64,000 nucleotides of DNA, from contig CAXXHN010000001.1 in the NCBI GenBank assembly GCA_963663735.2, positions 1,488,001 to 1,552,000 on the forward strand, given 5' to 3'. The notes under the pieces were generated by a model, which was given only the letters and a program-made list of their open reading frames with translations, did no database searches and was not told the DNA's origin. Origin of the DNA: G963663735 sp963663735. GTDB taxonomy: Bacteria > Acidobacteriota > UBA6911 > RPQK01 > JAPXNP01. A program made the translations under genes and the position numbers. Of the stretch, positions 53,669-62,983 are shown piece after piece (positions within the stretch are counted from its first letter, which is position 1; every line of letters begins with the position of its first letter).

Positions 53669-55576
53669 ATGCTTCCTTTATTCAGAAGAAAAAAAAGTTG
53701 GGTTAAATATGTGATGTCGGTTGTTATTGTCGCCCTTGGCGCGACGACGGTGTTCCTCTTTGTTGGCTCACCGACCGGTTTTATGTCAGGAGTAGGTGCC
53801 CAGAACGTGGCCGAAATTGGTGGACAATCGATTTCAGCTAAGGAATTCAGCAGGCATTACGGGCGAATCTACGATACTTACAACCAGATGTATAACCTGA
53901 GCAGCCAGCCACCCGAGATTGTCAAGCAGCTGGGAATAGGACAGAATGCCCTGAACCAGTTGGTCAGTCAGTATGCCGTGGTCAATGAAGCAGGTAAACA
54001 GGGAATAGAAGTTTCACCTGAAGAACTGGTTCAGAGGATTCATGACCTTCCATTTTTCCAGGTAAACGGAAAATTTATTGGGGTTGAAAAGTACAAAGTC
54101 GCAGTCCAGAGTACCGGTTACACCGCTCCGGAGTTTGAGGCGGCTGTCCGCCGTGAAATCATGAGTGAGAAATTACGGAATATCATGACTGACGGCATCA
54201 AGGCTACCGAAGTGGAAGCCAGGCAGCAGTTTGTCGAGAATAACCAGGAAGTCAGCGTCAGATATGTGGTTTTCGATCCAGAAAAGATCAAGAAGGACAA
54301 CATCAGCTCAGAGGATATACAGGCCTATTTTAACGAGCATTCTGAAGACTACCGGATCCCTGAAAAAAGGAAGATTAAATACTTAGCGGTTGAAAGAAAC
54401 ATCATTAATGTTGAAGTGACCGAGGACGAGATAAGAGAGCAAATGCCGGAATCGACACAGGAGGAGAAGGTTCATGCCAGGCATATCCTGATCAGGTTCG
54501 GTGATGATGAAGCTGCGGCCAGCAAAAAAGCTGAAAAGATCCTCAGCCAGTTGCGCAACGGCGCGGATTTCGCGGAACTGGCCAAGGAAAACTCCGATGA
54601 TACAGCCAATGCCGCAAGCGGTGGTGACCTTGGTTTCATCACCAGGGGAACAATGGTTCCTGAATTTGAAACTGTCATTTTTAACAGGGTACCCGGCCTG
54701 GTCAACAAAGTTATCCGTACAGATTTTGGATTTCATATTATTGAAATCCTGGAAAAGGTGCAGGGAGATACTGCCGCGAGGGCCGAGGCAGAGTTTAAAG
54801 CCCGCAACCTGAAAGCGTACAGGGTGGCAGGAGCACTGGCTGACCAGATACACAAGGAAGTAGCCGCCGGGGAATCCCTGGAGAGCGTGGCTGAAAAGAA
54901 TGGTCTCGAAATCAAGGAAACCGGGCTGTTCGATTTTGATTCCGGGATTCCGGGCATGGCCAGATCACCTGAATTACTGGATGGGATTTTTTCTGCTGCC
55001 CTTAACCAGGTTGTAAAACCCGCAGAACTGGGTGGGAGGAGTATCGTAGCCTCTGTTGTTGAAATAGTACCTTCCAGGATCCCTGAACTGGACGAAGTCA
55101 GAGACAAGGTCACCAGCACCTACACTACCAACCAGACCAGAGAGATGGCAAAGAAAATGGCTGAGGATTTTTCCCAGGCTTTCGCAGACGCAACGCCTGA
55201 TCCCATGGAATTCGAAGCAAAAGCGGGTAAAGAAGGCCTGAAAGTAACTACAACCGGCCTTTTCAAAAGAGGTGTCAACATTGACGATGTTCTCCGTTTT
55301 TCTGAAGACGTTCATGCCGAGGCATTCGGACTGGATATCGGGGAAGTCAGTTCATCCATTAACGTAGCGAACCGGTTCGTAGTGTTCCAGGTGGCTGAGA
55401 AAACAGAGATCGACGAAGTTAAATTTGAGTCTGAAAAAGCCGGACTCATCCAGCAGATGACAGACGAGAAGAAGAGGGAATTCTTCAATTCGTATGTTCA
55501 GAACGTTATTGACTCCATGAGACGTGACGATCAGATCAGGATTAACCAGCAACTGGTGGATCAGATCACAGGCTAG
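53669..55576 (+). CDS. ppiD: Membrane-anchored periplasmic peptidyl-prolyl isomerase/chaperone (PpiD/SurA type)
   Basis: 635 residues. A short cytoplasmic start and one membrane helix (YVMSVVIVALGATTVFLFVG) precede a SurA-N-type chaperone region with IGGQSISAKEFSRHYG. The parvulin domain is at about residues 270-370: EEKVHARHILIRF, ADFAELAKENSDD and GDLGFITRGTMVPEFE. The rest is a long C-terminal helical region, as in PpiD. It assists folding of outer-membrane and secreted proteins leaving the Sec channel. Its promoter region faces mreB. Confidence 0.9.
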   Translation: MLPLFRRKKSWVKYVMSVVIVALGATTVFLFVGSPTGFMSGVGAQNVAEIGGQSISAKEFSRHYGRIYDTYNQMYNLSSQPPEIVKQLGIGQNALNQLVSQYAVVNEAGKQGIEVSPEELVQRIHDLPFFQVNGKFIGVEKYKVAVQSTGYTAPEFEAAVRREIMSEKLRNIMTDGIKATEVEARQQFVENNQEVSVRYVVFDPEKIKKDNISSEDIQAYFNEHSEDYRIPEKRKIKYLAVERNIINVEVTEDEIREQMPESTQEEKVHARHILIRFGDDEAAASKKAEKILSQLRNGADFAELAKENSDDTANAASGGDLGFITRGTMVPEFETVIFNRVPGLVNKVIRTDFGFHIIEILEKVQGDTAARAEAEFKARNLKAYRVAGALADQIHKEVAAGESLESVAEKNGLEIKETGLFDFDSGIPGMARSPELLDGIFSAALNQVVKPAELGGRSIVASVVEIVPSRIPELDEVRDKVTSTYTTNQTREMAKKMAEDFSQAFADATPDPMEFEAKAGKEGLKVTTTGLFKRGVNIDDVLRFSEDVHAEAFGLDIGEVSSSINVANRFVVFQVAEKTEIDEVKFESEKAGLIQQMTDEKKREFFNSYVQNVIDSMRRDDQIRINQQLVDQITG

Positions 55577-55585
55577 ATGACAGGC

Positions 55586-55614
55586 TTGATAGTTTTGCAC
55601 TTTTTTTGTAGAAT
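55586..55614 (+). promoter_or_regulatory. Sigma-70 promoter of tRNA-Ala
   Basis: TTGATA at 55586-55591, a 17-bp spacer and TAGAAT at 55609-55614. The predicted start near 55621 lies about 9 bases before the tRNA. It starts 10 bases after the ppiD-like stop codon. Confidence 0.7.
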
Positions 55615-55629
55615 TTCAGTTTCAAGAGT

Positions 55630-55705
55630 GGGGCTGTAGCTCAGCTGGGAGAGTACCTGAATGGCATTCAGGGGGTCGTGGGTTCGAACCCCATCAGCTC
55701 CACCA
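55630..55705 (+). tRNA. tRNA-Ala (anticodon GGC)
   Basis: 76 bases with CCA encoded. Acceptor GGGGCTG pairs with CAGCTCC including the G3-U70 identity pair of alanine tRNA. The D-arm is GCTC/GAGT, anticodon stem CCTGA/TCAGG with loop ATGGCAT (anticodon GGC at 34-36), variable loop 5 bases, and T-arm GTGGG-TTCGAAC-CCCAT. All positions fold without mismatch apart from standard G-U pairs. Confidence 0.97.
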
Positions 55706-55706
55706 A

Positions 55707-55748
55707 ATTTAAGTTCGAACTGAGATTTGAGGATGTTCGAACTTAAAT
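55707..55748 (+). terminator. Perfect 14-bp inverted repeat after tRNA-Ala
   Basis: ATTTAAGTTCGAAC (55707-55720) and GTTCGAACTTAAAT (55735-55748), loop 14 bases, starting 2 bases after the tRNA. It probably ends or helps process the tRNA transcript. The core GTTCGAAC echoes the T-loop sequence and other TTCGAA words in the window. Confidence 0.65.
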
Positions 55749-55957
55749 CACACTCCTGGCTCTTTACCAAAGACGGGGGCAGAGACGCCCAATCATCCAC
55801 ACAAAGTGATAACACGTAACCTGCAATTATTAAAATTCCTGATCCCCTAATCCCACTCTCACTTCTCCGTTTTCAGTTCCGGTGTTGGACCTCCAGCCCC
55901 TCCGGCAACCTGTAAATCCATGAGAGGAGCAGTCCTTGATTTTTCCTGAACGACAGA

Positions 55958-55979
55958 GTAAAACTAAATATAGTTTTAC
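55958..55979. repeat. Palindromic 9-bp hairpin upstream of cstA
   Basis: GTAAAACTA-AATA-TAGTTTTAC: perfect 9-bp arms (55958-55966, 55971-55979) about 36 bases before the cstA ATG. It could be an operator or a leader hairpin; no T-run follows. Confidence 0.5.
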
Positions 55980-56014
55980 GGTTCATTTCACCTGATGAAG
56001 GAGAGGGGTTATAG

Positions 56015-57739
56015 ATGAACGCCTTACTACTCTTACTGGTTTGCGGCGGTGGTTTCCTGGTTGCATATCATACCTACGGAAAATTTTTGGGTCAGCGGAT
56101 TTTCAGGATTAATCCCAAGGCTGCGGTTCCCTCCAGGACTCATGAGGACGGTACCGATTTTGTGCCAACCAAAAAGGCTGTCATTTTTGGCCATCATTAC
56201 ACCTCGATTGCCGGGACAGGTCCGATCGTAGGGCCGGCCATAGGCCTCATATGGGGGTGGCTTCCGGCTTTGCTTTGGGTTTTCTTTGGGTCTATCTTCA
56301 TCGGAGCCGTACACGATTTCGGGTCCCTGATTGTGTCGATGCGCAATGAAGGGGAGAGCCTCAGTGAAGTAGCGGCAAAATACATTAACAAAAGGGTGAG
56401 ACTGATATTTTTTATCCTGATTTTCCTGATTCTCCTGATCATAATTGCAGTGTTCGGAGTAGTTATCGCGGCTGTATTTGCCAGGTTCCCGTCATCAGTA
56501 ATCCCGGTCTGGCTGCAGATTCCAATCGCGGTTATGCTGGGAAGGGCCATATACAAAAAGGGTTATCCCATAGTCATCTCCACTGCAGTCGCAGTCGTGT
56601 GCATGTATCTGACCATGATCCTCGGCAGTCTTTTCCCGATTGCTTTTGACCGGGCCCTGGGACTCCCGGCTACGGGGTTCTGGGTGATTATCCTCCTGCT
56701 TTACGCCTTTATTGCTTCCACCCTGTCTGTAAAAACCCTGCTGCAGCCGAGGGATTATATAAATGCCTGGCAGCTTTTTGTAGCCATGGGTCTTTTGGCC
56801 GCGGGAACAGTTGTAATCAGCTTTATGGGAAAAGGTGAATTGGTAGCTCCGGTCATTAATCCGGTTTTGCCGACGGGGACGCCGCCTATGTTCCCATTCC
56901 TCTTCATCATTATTGCCTGCGGAGCGGTCAGCGGTTTTCACTCCCTGGTTGCTTCCGGAACCAGTCCCAAGCAGGTAGCCAGTGAATCTGATGCCCGGTT
57001 TATAGGTTATGGCGCCATGCTGATGGAGGGTCTGCTCGCCCTGCTGGTAATCATCTGCGCCGGGGCCGGTATAGGACTCGGATACACCCTCACTGACGGG
57101 ACAACTCTCCTGGGATCAGACGCGTGGAATCATTTCTACAACAACTGGATTGGAGCCAGGGGCCTGGTGGATAAACTTGCCCCGGTAATAGAAGGAGCTG
57201 CGAATCTTATTGAAAGTATGGGTTTCCCCGAAATCCTGGGCATAACAGTTATGGGCGTTTTTATTGCCTCTTTTGCCGGGACAACCCTGGATACGGCAAT
57301 GCGGCTGCAGCGTTATATAGTAGTGGAACTTGCCAATGATTTTTCGGTCAGAAGCCTCAAGAACCGCTGGACTGCCACTGCCCTCTGTGTGGCCTGTGCG
57401 GCAGGATTGGCCTTCCTCAGTGGGGCTGACGGAACCGGAGCCATGAAACTCTGGCCGTTGTTTGGGAGCGCCAACCAGCTGCTGGCGGCAATGGCTCTTC
57501 TGCTGGTCACGCTTTACCTGCAGAGTAAAGGCGGCTTGAAATGGGTGTTTGCCGGGGCTCCCTGCCTTTTCATGGTAGTGATTTCCAACTGGTCGATATT
57601 TGAAAACGGGAAAAGATTCATGGCTGGTGAAAACTGGCTGCTGGTCTTTATGGACGGGCTGTTCCTCCTGCTTTCATTCTGGATAACTGTTGAGGCGGTG
57701 GTAGCATTTTTCAGGTATAAAGGGATAGCTGATGCGTGA
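56015..57739 (+). CDS. cstA: CstA/BtsT-family pyruvate/peptide transporter
   Basis: 574 residues with many hydrophobic helices. CstA-family landmarks include HHYTSIAGTGPIVGPAIG, FGSIFIGAVHDFGSLIVS, VSGFHSLVASGTSPKQ and TTLDTAMRLQRYI. E. coli homologues import pyruvate or help peptide use on carbon starvation. GGAGAGGGG precedes the ATG. A hairpin at 57736-57769 overlaps its stop codon. Confidence 0.93.
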   Translation: MNALLLLLVCGGGFLVAYHTYGKFLGQRIFRINPKAAVPSRTHEDGTDFVPTKKAVIFGHHYTSIAGTGPIVGPAIGLIWGWLPALLWVFFGSIFIGAVHDFGSLIVSMRNEGESLSEVAAKYINKRVRLIFFILIFLILLIIIAVFGVVIAAVFARFPSSVIPVWLQIPIAVMLGRAIYKKGYPIVISTAVAVVCMYLTMILGSLFPIAFDRALGLPATGFWVIILLLYAFIASTLSVKTLLQPRDYINAWQLFVAMGLLAAGTVVISFMGKGELVAPVINPVLPTGTPPMFPFLFIIIACGAVSGFHSLVASGTSPKQVASESDARFIGYGAMLMEGLLALLVIICAGAGIGLGYTLTDGTTLLGSDAWNHFYNNWIGARGLVDKLAPVIEGAANLIESMGFPEILGITVMGVFIASFAGTTLDTAMRLQRYIVVELANDFSVRSLKNRWTATALCVACAAGLAFLSGADGTGAMKLWPLFGSANQLLAAMALLLVTLYLQSKGGLKWVFAGAPCLFMVVISNWSIFENGKRFMAGENWLLVFMDGLFLLLSFWITVEAVVAFFRYKGIADA

Positions 57740-57769
57740 AAGCAATTGTCGACTGACAATTGCTTTCAC
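57736..57769. terminator. 15-bp perfect hairpin overlapping the cstA stop
   Basis: GTGAAAGCAATTGTC (57736-57750) pairs with GACAATTGCTTTCAC (57755-57769) with a GACT loop. It lies between the convergent cstA and BNR genes and includes the last two bases of the cstA stop codon. No strong T-run follows. Confidence 0.65.
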
Positions 57770-57872
57770 CTCGCAGCGGCATAAGCTTCAGGTTTTCATT
57801 CGAAATTCGAACAACGCCACTAGAACTTCCGGTGTCGAATTCATACCGATCCCTGGTAGGCGTCCGGCATCG

Positions 57873-60800
57873 TTACTTTAAAAGGATTATCCTTGGCAGT
57901 CCGGCTTTCTCAACAGCCTTGCTGAATCCTGTCACCTGGTTTTCCAGGATCTTCCTGTATTCCCCTGCGACTTTTTCCCACTCTTTCTGCAGGTCTTCAA
58001 ATCTTTTTTCGGCACCTTCAGTAGGAAGGTTATTGCCGCCGGAAACATATCCGTAAAGATAGGCAAACTGGTTGTCCAGCATCGGAGGGTAATTAAGGGG
58101 ATCCTGGCTGCTTTCACTTTTGACCTGGATCAACTGGTCTTCAACATCTTTCAGTTTTTCGATGATCTCCTTTTGGAGGTCTCCGGTCGGCAGGGTTACT
58201 CCAGCCTTTTCCGCGTCAAGGCTGATCCGGTTCACCTGTTCCCTGACAGAGCGGATTTCCCTGATTGTCGAGTAGATTTCATCCAGGCTGGTTTTTATCC
58301 TGGTTGCCAGTGCAAACTGGGCTTCAAATTCAGCCTGTGTTGCATTAATTCGAGGATCTTTGAGTAATGTGATGGTGCGGGAATCCTCCCAGTCACCCCG
58401 TGAAATCTTCACCTTGTATGTTCCGGGTACAGCCAGCTGCCCGCCGGTAAAACCCCATACCTGGGCACCCTTGGTTACCTTTACCCCGCGGTACCTGAGA
58501 TTCCATACAAACTGGTTTAAACCGGTTTGTACCTCAAGGTCTTCAATCTCAGACTCATCAGTTTTTTCTTCGGTCTTTTCTTCATCCTTTGCATCAATTT
58601 CTCCTGAGAATTGGCGCAGGATTCTGTCATCCTGGTCCAGGATTTCCAGGGTAACCTGCTTACTCCCTTCCTTGGCCAGGAAGAAATGGATAACAGCCCC
58701 GTTTGGAGGGCTGGAACCCTCCACATTATCAACCCGGTCCTGCGCCTGCTGGAAAAAAGCCCGGTGCGAAGGAAGGGGAGTAAACAGGGCGTCCACTTCT
58801 GTGGAAGTCTCAGGTGAAAGCTCATGGAGTACGTTCAGGTTGTCGAGGATCCAGAAGGATCTTCCCTGGGTGGCGACCACCAGGTTTTTCCTGTAAACAG
58901 CCAGGTCGCTGACCGGTGTGATGGGCAAATTCAGCTGCAACTGCTGCCAGTGTGATCCATCATCAAATGAAACATAAAGCCCGAATTCAGTTCCGGCGTA
59001 TAACAAACCCCTCCTGTCCGGATCTTCCCTGACGACGCGGGTGAAATGATCCGACGGAATTCCATTGCTGCCATTGGTCAGCAGATCCCAGTTTTTACCA
59101 TAGTCGATGGTCCTGAAAATATAGGGGCTGAAATCTCCCATACGGTAATTAAGCACTGCGGCAAAGGCGCGGCCCGGGGCGTGAGTTGAAAGCTCAATCA
59201 TGTTTACAGTTGCCCATTCAGGCAGGCCCTGGGGTGTTATGTTTTTCCAGCTTTTCCCGTCGTCCCTGGAGATGTGAACCAAGCCGTCATCAGAACCGGC
59301 CCAGTACTCTCCCTCCTGGTGAGGGGATTCTTCAAATGCAAATATTGTCCCGTAGACCTCGGTCCCGGTATTGTCCAGGGTTATGGGACCTCCTGAATGC
59401 TTCTGTTTACTTTTGTCGTTGCGAGTCAGGTCAGGGCTGATGTCCCTCCAGCTTTGTCCCTCGTCAGCTGACATGTGTACTATCTGGGACGTGTGAAACA
59501 GCCGGGTTGGATTGTGTTTTGATATCCTGATAGGCGCATTCCACTGGAAGCGGTATTTGAGGATTTCAGGAGCCTGACCCAGCTGCAGCTGGGGATATAA
59601 TAAAACATCCCGGATTTCTTCAGTCGCCAGGTTGATCCTGGAGATTGATCCTCCGTAGCATCCGGCGTAAATAATATTATTATCCCGGGGATCAATCGCA
59701 ATATGCCCGCTTTCGCATCCCCCGACATCCAGCCAGTTTTCGTATGGTGTCAGTCCCCCTGGGTTGCTGCTTGGGACTGAGATGGTGCTGTTATCCTGCT
59801 GGGCACCATAAACCCGGTACGGGAACTGCCCGTCAACTGTGACCCGGTAAATTTCCGCGGTCGGCTGATTGTCCAGGGAACTCCAGGTCACCCCGCCATT
59901 CAGAGACACATGAGCTCCGCCGTCATTGGTCTGCAGGAGGATGTTTGAATTTTTGGGATTAATCCAGAGATCATGACAGTCGCCATGTTTAACAGGAATG
60001 GCATCGAATGTCTTGCCGCCGTCTATCGATTTATAGAATGAGGTATTGAGGGCGTAAACCGTATCAGAGTCGATGGGGTCAGCATAAATCCTGCTGTAGT
60101 ACCAGGCCCTCTGTTGCAGTTTGCGGTCACTGTTGATCCGGGTCCAGGAATTCCCGGAATCATCAGACCGGTAGACTCCGCCTTTTTCATGTTCCACCAG
60201 GGCCCATACCCGATCCGGGTTCGCCGGGGAAACAGTGACCCCGATTTTACCGGTGGCTTCTCCCGGAAATCCTCCTTCCACCTTTTCCCAGGAGTCTCCG
60301 CTGTCAATTGTTTTATAAAGTCCCCCCTTCTCACTGATCCCCTTAAGGGTCCAGGGAGTGCGGCGGATGCTCCACATTCCTGAATACAGGATTCTGGGGT
60401 TTGATGGGTCCATTGCCAGTTCCACTGCCCCTGTGTCTTCGTCCAGGAAGAGGATCCTTTCCCACGACTCTCCCCCGTTTTTACTCCTGTAAACACCGCG
60501 TTCTTCGGAAGGGGAAAACAGGTTTCCCAGCACGGCCGCGTAGACCTGGTTAGGATCTTCCGGGTGAATCCGTATTCTTCCAATCTGCCCGGCCCCAGGC
60601 AGTCCCATGTGCTTCCAGGATTTTCCGGCATCAGTGGATTTATAAATCCCGTTTCCCGGAGAAATGTTGCCCCGGGGCGCATTGGAGCCGGTACCGACAT
60701 AGATTACGTTCGGATCTGATTCAGCTACCGCCACTGCCCCGATGGAACCTGCCTTGAAGAATTCATCTGAGATGTTAACCCAAGAGTTTCCGGCATCTTC

Positions 60801-61043
60801 AGTCCTCCATACGCCGCCCCCGGTACTGCCCATGTAAAATTTGAAGGGCTCCCCGGGAACTCCGGTCCCGGCTGTAACCCTTCCGCCCCGGTATGGTCCG
60901 ATGGACCGATATTCCAGCCCTTTATACAGTTCAGGATTGACCATGATGTTGGCTGTGTCCACAGGCTCTGAAGCCAGGGTGAAAACAAAGCAAATTGTTA
61001 TTGCCAGTAAATGCAGAAGAAAAATCTTGATCGTGGTTCTCAT
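57873..61043 (-). CDS. Secreted BNR/VPS10-like repeat protein, full length
   Basis: About 1056 residues from the ATG at 61043, which has AGGAGG (complement of 61048-61053) and starts a signal peptide (IFLLHLLAITICFVFTLA); the earlier ATG at 61109 is poorer. SIGPYRGGRVTAGTG opens a series of Asp-box/BNR repeats (STDAGKSW, KNGGESW, TIDSGDSW, SDDSGNSW, SKDDG-like), the twin-propeller pattern of VPS10/sortilin-like bacterial proteins. From about residue 770 the C-terminus becomes helical and charged (EDLEVQTG onward), ending with a domain of two or three long helices. A paralogue lies at 1-681. Often annotated as glycosyl hydrolase; activity is unproven. Confidence 0.88.
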   Translation of the reverse strand: MRTTIKIFLLHLLAITICFVFTLASEPVDTANIMVNPELYKGLEYRSIGPYRGGRVTAGTGVPGEPFKFYMGSTGGGVWRTEDAGNSWVNISDEFFKAGSIGAVAVAESDPNVIYVGTGSNAPRGNISPGNGIYKSTDAGKSWKHMGLPGAGQIGRIRIHPEDPNQVYAAVLGNLFSPSEERGVYRSKNGGESWERILFLDEDTGAVELAMDPSNPRILYSGMWSIRRTPWTLKGISEKGGLYKTIDSGDSWEKVEGGFPGEATGKIGVTVSPANPDRVWALVEHEKGGVYRSDDSGNSWTRINSDRKLQQRAWYYSRIYADPIDSDTVYALNTSFYKSIDGGKTFDAIPVKHGDCHDLWINPKNSNILLQTNDGGAHVSLNGGVTWSSLDNQPTAEIYRVTVDGQFPYRVYGAQQDNSTISVPSSNPGGLTPYENWLDVGGCESGHIAIDPRDNNIIYAGCYGGSISRINLATEEIRDVLLYPQLQLGQAPEILKYRFQWNAPIRISKHNPTRLFHTSQIVHMSADEGQSWRDISPDLTRNDKSKQKHSGGPITLDNTGTEVYGTIFAFEESPHQEGEYWAGSDDGLVHISRDDGKSWKNITPQGLPEWATVNMIELSTHAPGRAFAAVLNYRMGDFSPYIFRTIDYGKNWDLLTNGSNGIPSDHFTRVVREDPDRRGLLYAGTEFGLYVSFDDGSHWQQLQLNLPITPVSDLAVYRKNLVVATQGRSFWILDNLNVLHELSPETSTEVDALFTPLPSHRAFFQQAQDRVDNVEGSSPPNGAVIHFFLAKEGSKQVTLEILDQDDRILRQFSGEIDAKDEEKTEEKTDESEIEDLEVQTGLNQFVWNLRYRGVKVTKGAQVWGFTGGQLAVPGTYKVKISRGDWEDSRTITLLKDPRINATQAEFEAQFALATRIKTSLDEIYSTIREIRSVREQVNRISLDAEKAGVTLPTGDLQKEIIEKLKDVEDQLIQVKSESSQDPLNYPPMLDNQFAYLYGYVSGGNNLPTEGAEKRFEDLQKEWEKVAGEYRKILENQVTGFSKAVEKAGLPRIILLK

Positions 61044-61281
61044 GGGGCCTCCTGTTACGCGATATGCGGAAATATGTTTAAACGGGCAAATATTGCCGCC
61101 GGTGTTCATTGTAGGACAGGCCAGCGAATTAGTGAATAGGCAGTTTTGATTAAGCCATGCAATCAGGGTGTTTTTAACAATTTTAATTGTCCTTGAACAG
61201 TCTCTCTGTTTTAATTATTCCTGTTGATCGGACAGCTTAATTTTGATTCCTTTATTATTAGTAAATGAGGCAGGAGATATC

Positions 61282-62847
61282 ATGAGAGTACTAAGACGTT
61301 TATTTGTATTGGTTTTTATTGTTTTTATCCTTACTGCTGGCGCCGCGGCCTCTGTCCGCCTGCCGGCTGTCATTGGCAGCAACATGGTACTTCAGCAGGG
61401 AATGGAACTGAATATCTGGGGCTGGGCTTTCCCCGGCGAAAAGGTAACTGTCAGCCTGAATCAGAAGGAGGTTTCCACAGAAGCCAGTATGATGGGGGAG
61501 TGGAAGGTTAAGCTGCCTGCCCAGGAAGCCGGAGGCCCTTTCACCATGCGGGTATCAGGAGAAAACAGCCTGACCCTCGAGAATATTCTCATTGGGGAAG
61601 TCTGGGTTTGCTCCGGGCAATCCAATATGGAAAAAAGGATCGGTCCGCAATCCGGCCAGCGCCCGGTCATCAACTGGGTGCATGAAATAGAAGCTGCTGA
61701 TTATCCGAAAATCAGGCTTTTCCATGTTCCCAGGGCCACTTCCGGTATCCCTGTCACTGACGTCAATGCCTCCTGGATGGAGTGCAGCCCTGCCACAATC
61801 ACGAAATTTTCCGCTGTCGGATACTTTTTCGGGCGTAACATCCACCAGGAAACCGGTTATCCCGTCGGACTGATCATGACTGCCTGGGGAGGAACCAGGT
61901 CGGAACCGTGGACACCTCCTTCCGGCTTTGCCCAGGTAGAAGAAACTGCTGATATAAGCCGGGAAGTGAAACAGGCTAACCAGGACTACCAGGAAGATAT
62001 GGCTGATTACCTGGAATCCAGATCCAACTGGGAGAAACAGGTTAAGGCTTCGACTGTTTCAGGAATGTCCATGCCGGATATTCCTCTCCAGCCGGTTCAC
62101 CCCCTGGACAGCCACCAGCAACCCACCGGGCTTTATAACGCCATGGTAGCCCCCTTGATCCCTTTCAGTATCCGCGGTGCTATCTGGTACCAGGGCGAGG
62201 GGAACAGGTTCGATCGGCTTGGATATGAAAGTAAAATGCAGGCCCTGATTAAAGGGTGGCGCACTGAGTGGAACCAGGGAGATTTTTCATTTTACCTGGT
62301 CCAGCTTGCCCCATTTAATTATGAAAATACAGACCAGGTTGGATTCACTGTCCCGGAAGCCTATTACCTCCCCGAGGTATGGGTGGCCCAGTTAAAAACA
62401 CTCAAGGTCCCCAATACCGGAATGGCTGTCACAACTGATATTACTGAACTGTATGACATACATCCGACTAACAAGCAGGCTGTTGGAAAACGGCTCGCCC
62501 TCTGGGCCCTGGCCAACGATTACGGCCGGAAGAGCCTGGTATATTCTGGGCCTCTATATAAAGGCATGAAGCAAGACGGATCCCGTATCCTGGTTTCATT
62601 TGACCATACCGGGAGCGGACTTGAATCCAATGATGGAGAGCCCCTGAACTGGTTTGAGATTGCCGGATCTGACGGTGTGTTCACGAAGGCTGAAGCAGTA
62701 GTAGAGGGAGACCAGGTGGCAGTTTCCAGCCCCGAAGTCGCCAATCCTGCTGCTGTGCGTTTTGCCTGGCATGAACTCGCGGTACCCAACCTGGTAAACA
62801 AGGAGGGTCTGCCTGCCTCACCATTTAATTCAGAAATGCTTCCCTAG
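61282..62847 (+). CDS. Secreted sialate O-acetylesterase
   Basis: 521 residues from the ATG at 61282, chosen because it has AGGAG upstream and opens the signal peptide (LRRLFVLVFIVFILTAGAAA). The SGNH-type nucleophile lies in VWVCSGQSNMEKR, with AIWYQGEGNRFDRLGYE as the block III region and YDIHPTNKQAVGKRLAL supplying the Asp-x-x-His pair. The N-terminal jelly-roll-like ~90 residues (VIGSNMVLQQGMELNIWGW) are typical. It removes acetyl groups from sialic acids or acetylated plant glycans. It precedes an alpha-L-rhamnosidase, so both may act on the same glycan. Confidence 0.9.
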   Translation: MRVLRRLFVLVFIVFILTAGAAASVRLPAVIGSNMVLQQGMELNIWGWAFPGEKVTVSLNQKEVSTEASMMGEWKVKLPAQEAGGPFTMRVSGENSLTLENILIGEVWVCSGQSNMEKRIGPQSGQRPVINWVHEIEAADYPKIRLFHVPRATSGIPVTDVNASWMECSPATITKFSAVGYFFGRNIHQETGYPVGLIMTAWGGTRSEPWTPPSGFAQVEETADISREVKQANQDYQEDMADYLESRSNWEKQVKASTVSGMSMPDIPLQPVHPLDSHQQPTGLYNAMVAPLIPFSIRGAIWYQGEGNRFDRLGYESKMQALIKGWRTEWNQGDFSFYLVQLAPFNYENTDQVGFTVPEAYYLPEVWVAQLKTLKVPNTGMAVTTDITELYDIHPTNKQAVGKRLALWALANDYGRKSLVYSGPLYKGMKQDGSRILVSFDHTGSGLESNDGEPLNWFEIAGSDGVFTKAEAVVEGDQVAVSSPEVANPAAVRFAWHELAVPNLVNKEGLPASPFNSEMLP

Positions 62848-62913
62848 ACCGCATTTCTTAAGAGCTGGCTGAAGCAGCCTGACCTTTTGAAGTCTGGTGC
62901 AGCCCTGGTCTTT

Positions 62914-62948
62914 TCCGGGGTGCCGGAATTTTTCCCCGGCACCCCGGA
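62914..62948. terminator. 13-bp hairpin between the esterase and rhamnosidase genes
   Basis: TCCGGGGTGCCGG (62914-62926) pairs with CCGGCACCCCGGA (62936-62948), loop 9 bases, about 35 bases before the rhamnosidase start. TTTTTT follows at about 62959-62964, so it may attenuate read-through between the two genes. Confidence 0.6.
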
Positions 62949-62983
62949 GCACTCCACGTTTTTTCAGTGAAGGAAAATGAACT

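Noticed and set aside
55573..55815. 80-codon minus-strand frame across the tRNA-Ala gene
   Set aside because: It is the antisense of the tRNA and of the repeat after it, a well-known false gene; no ribosome site.
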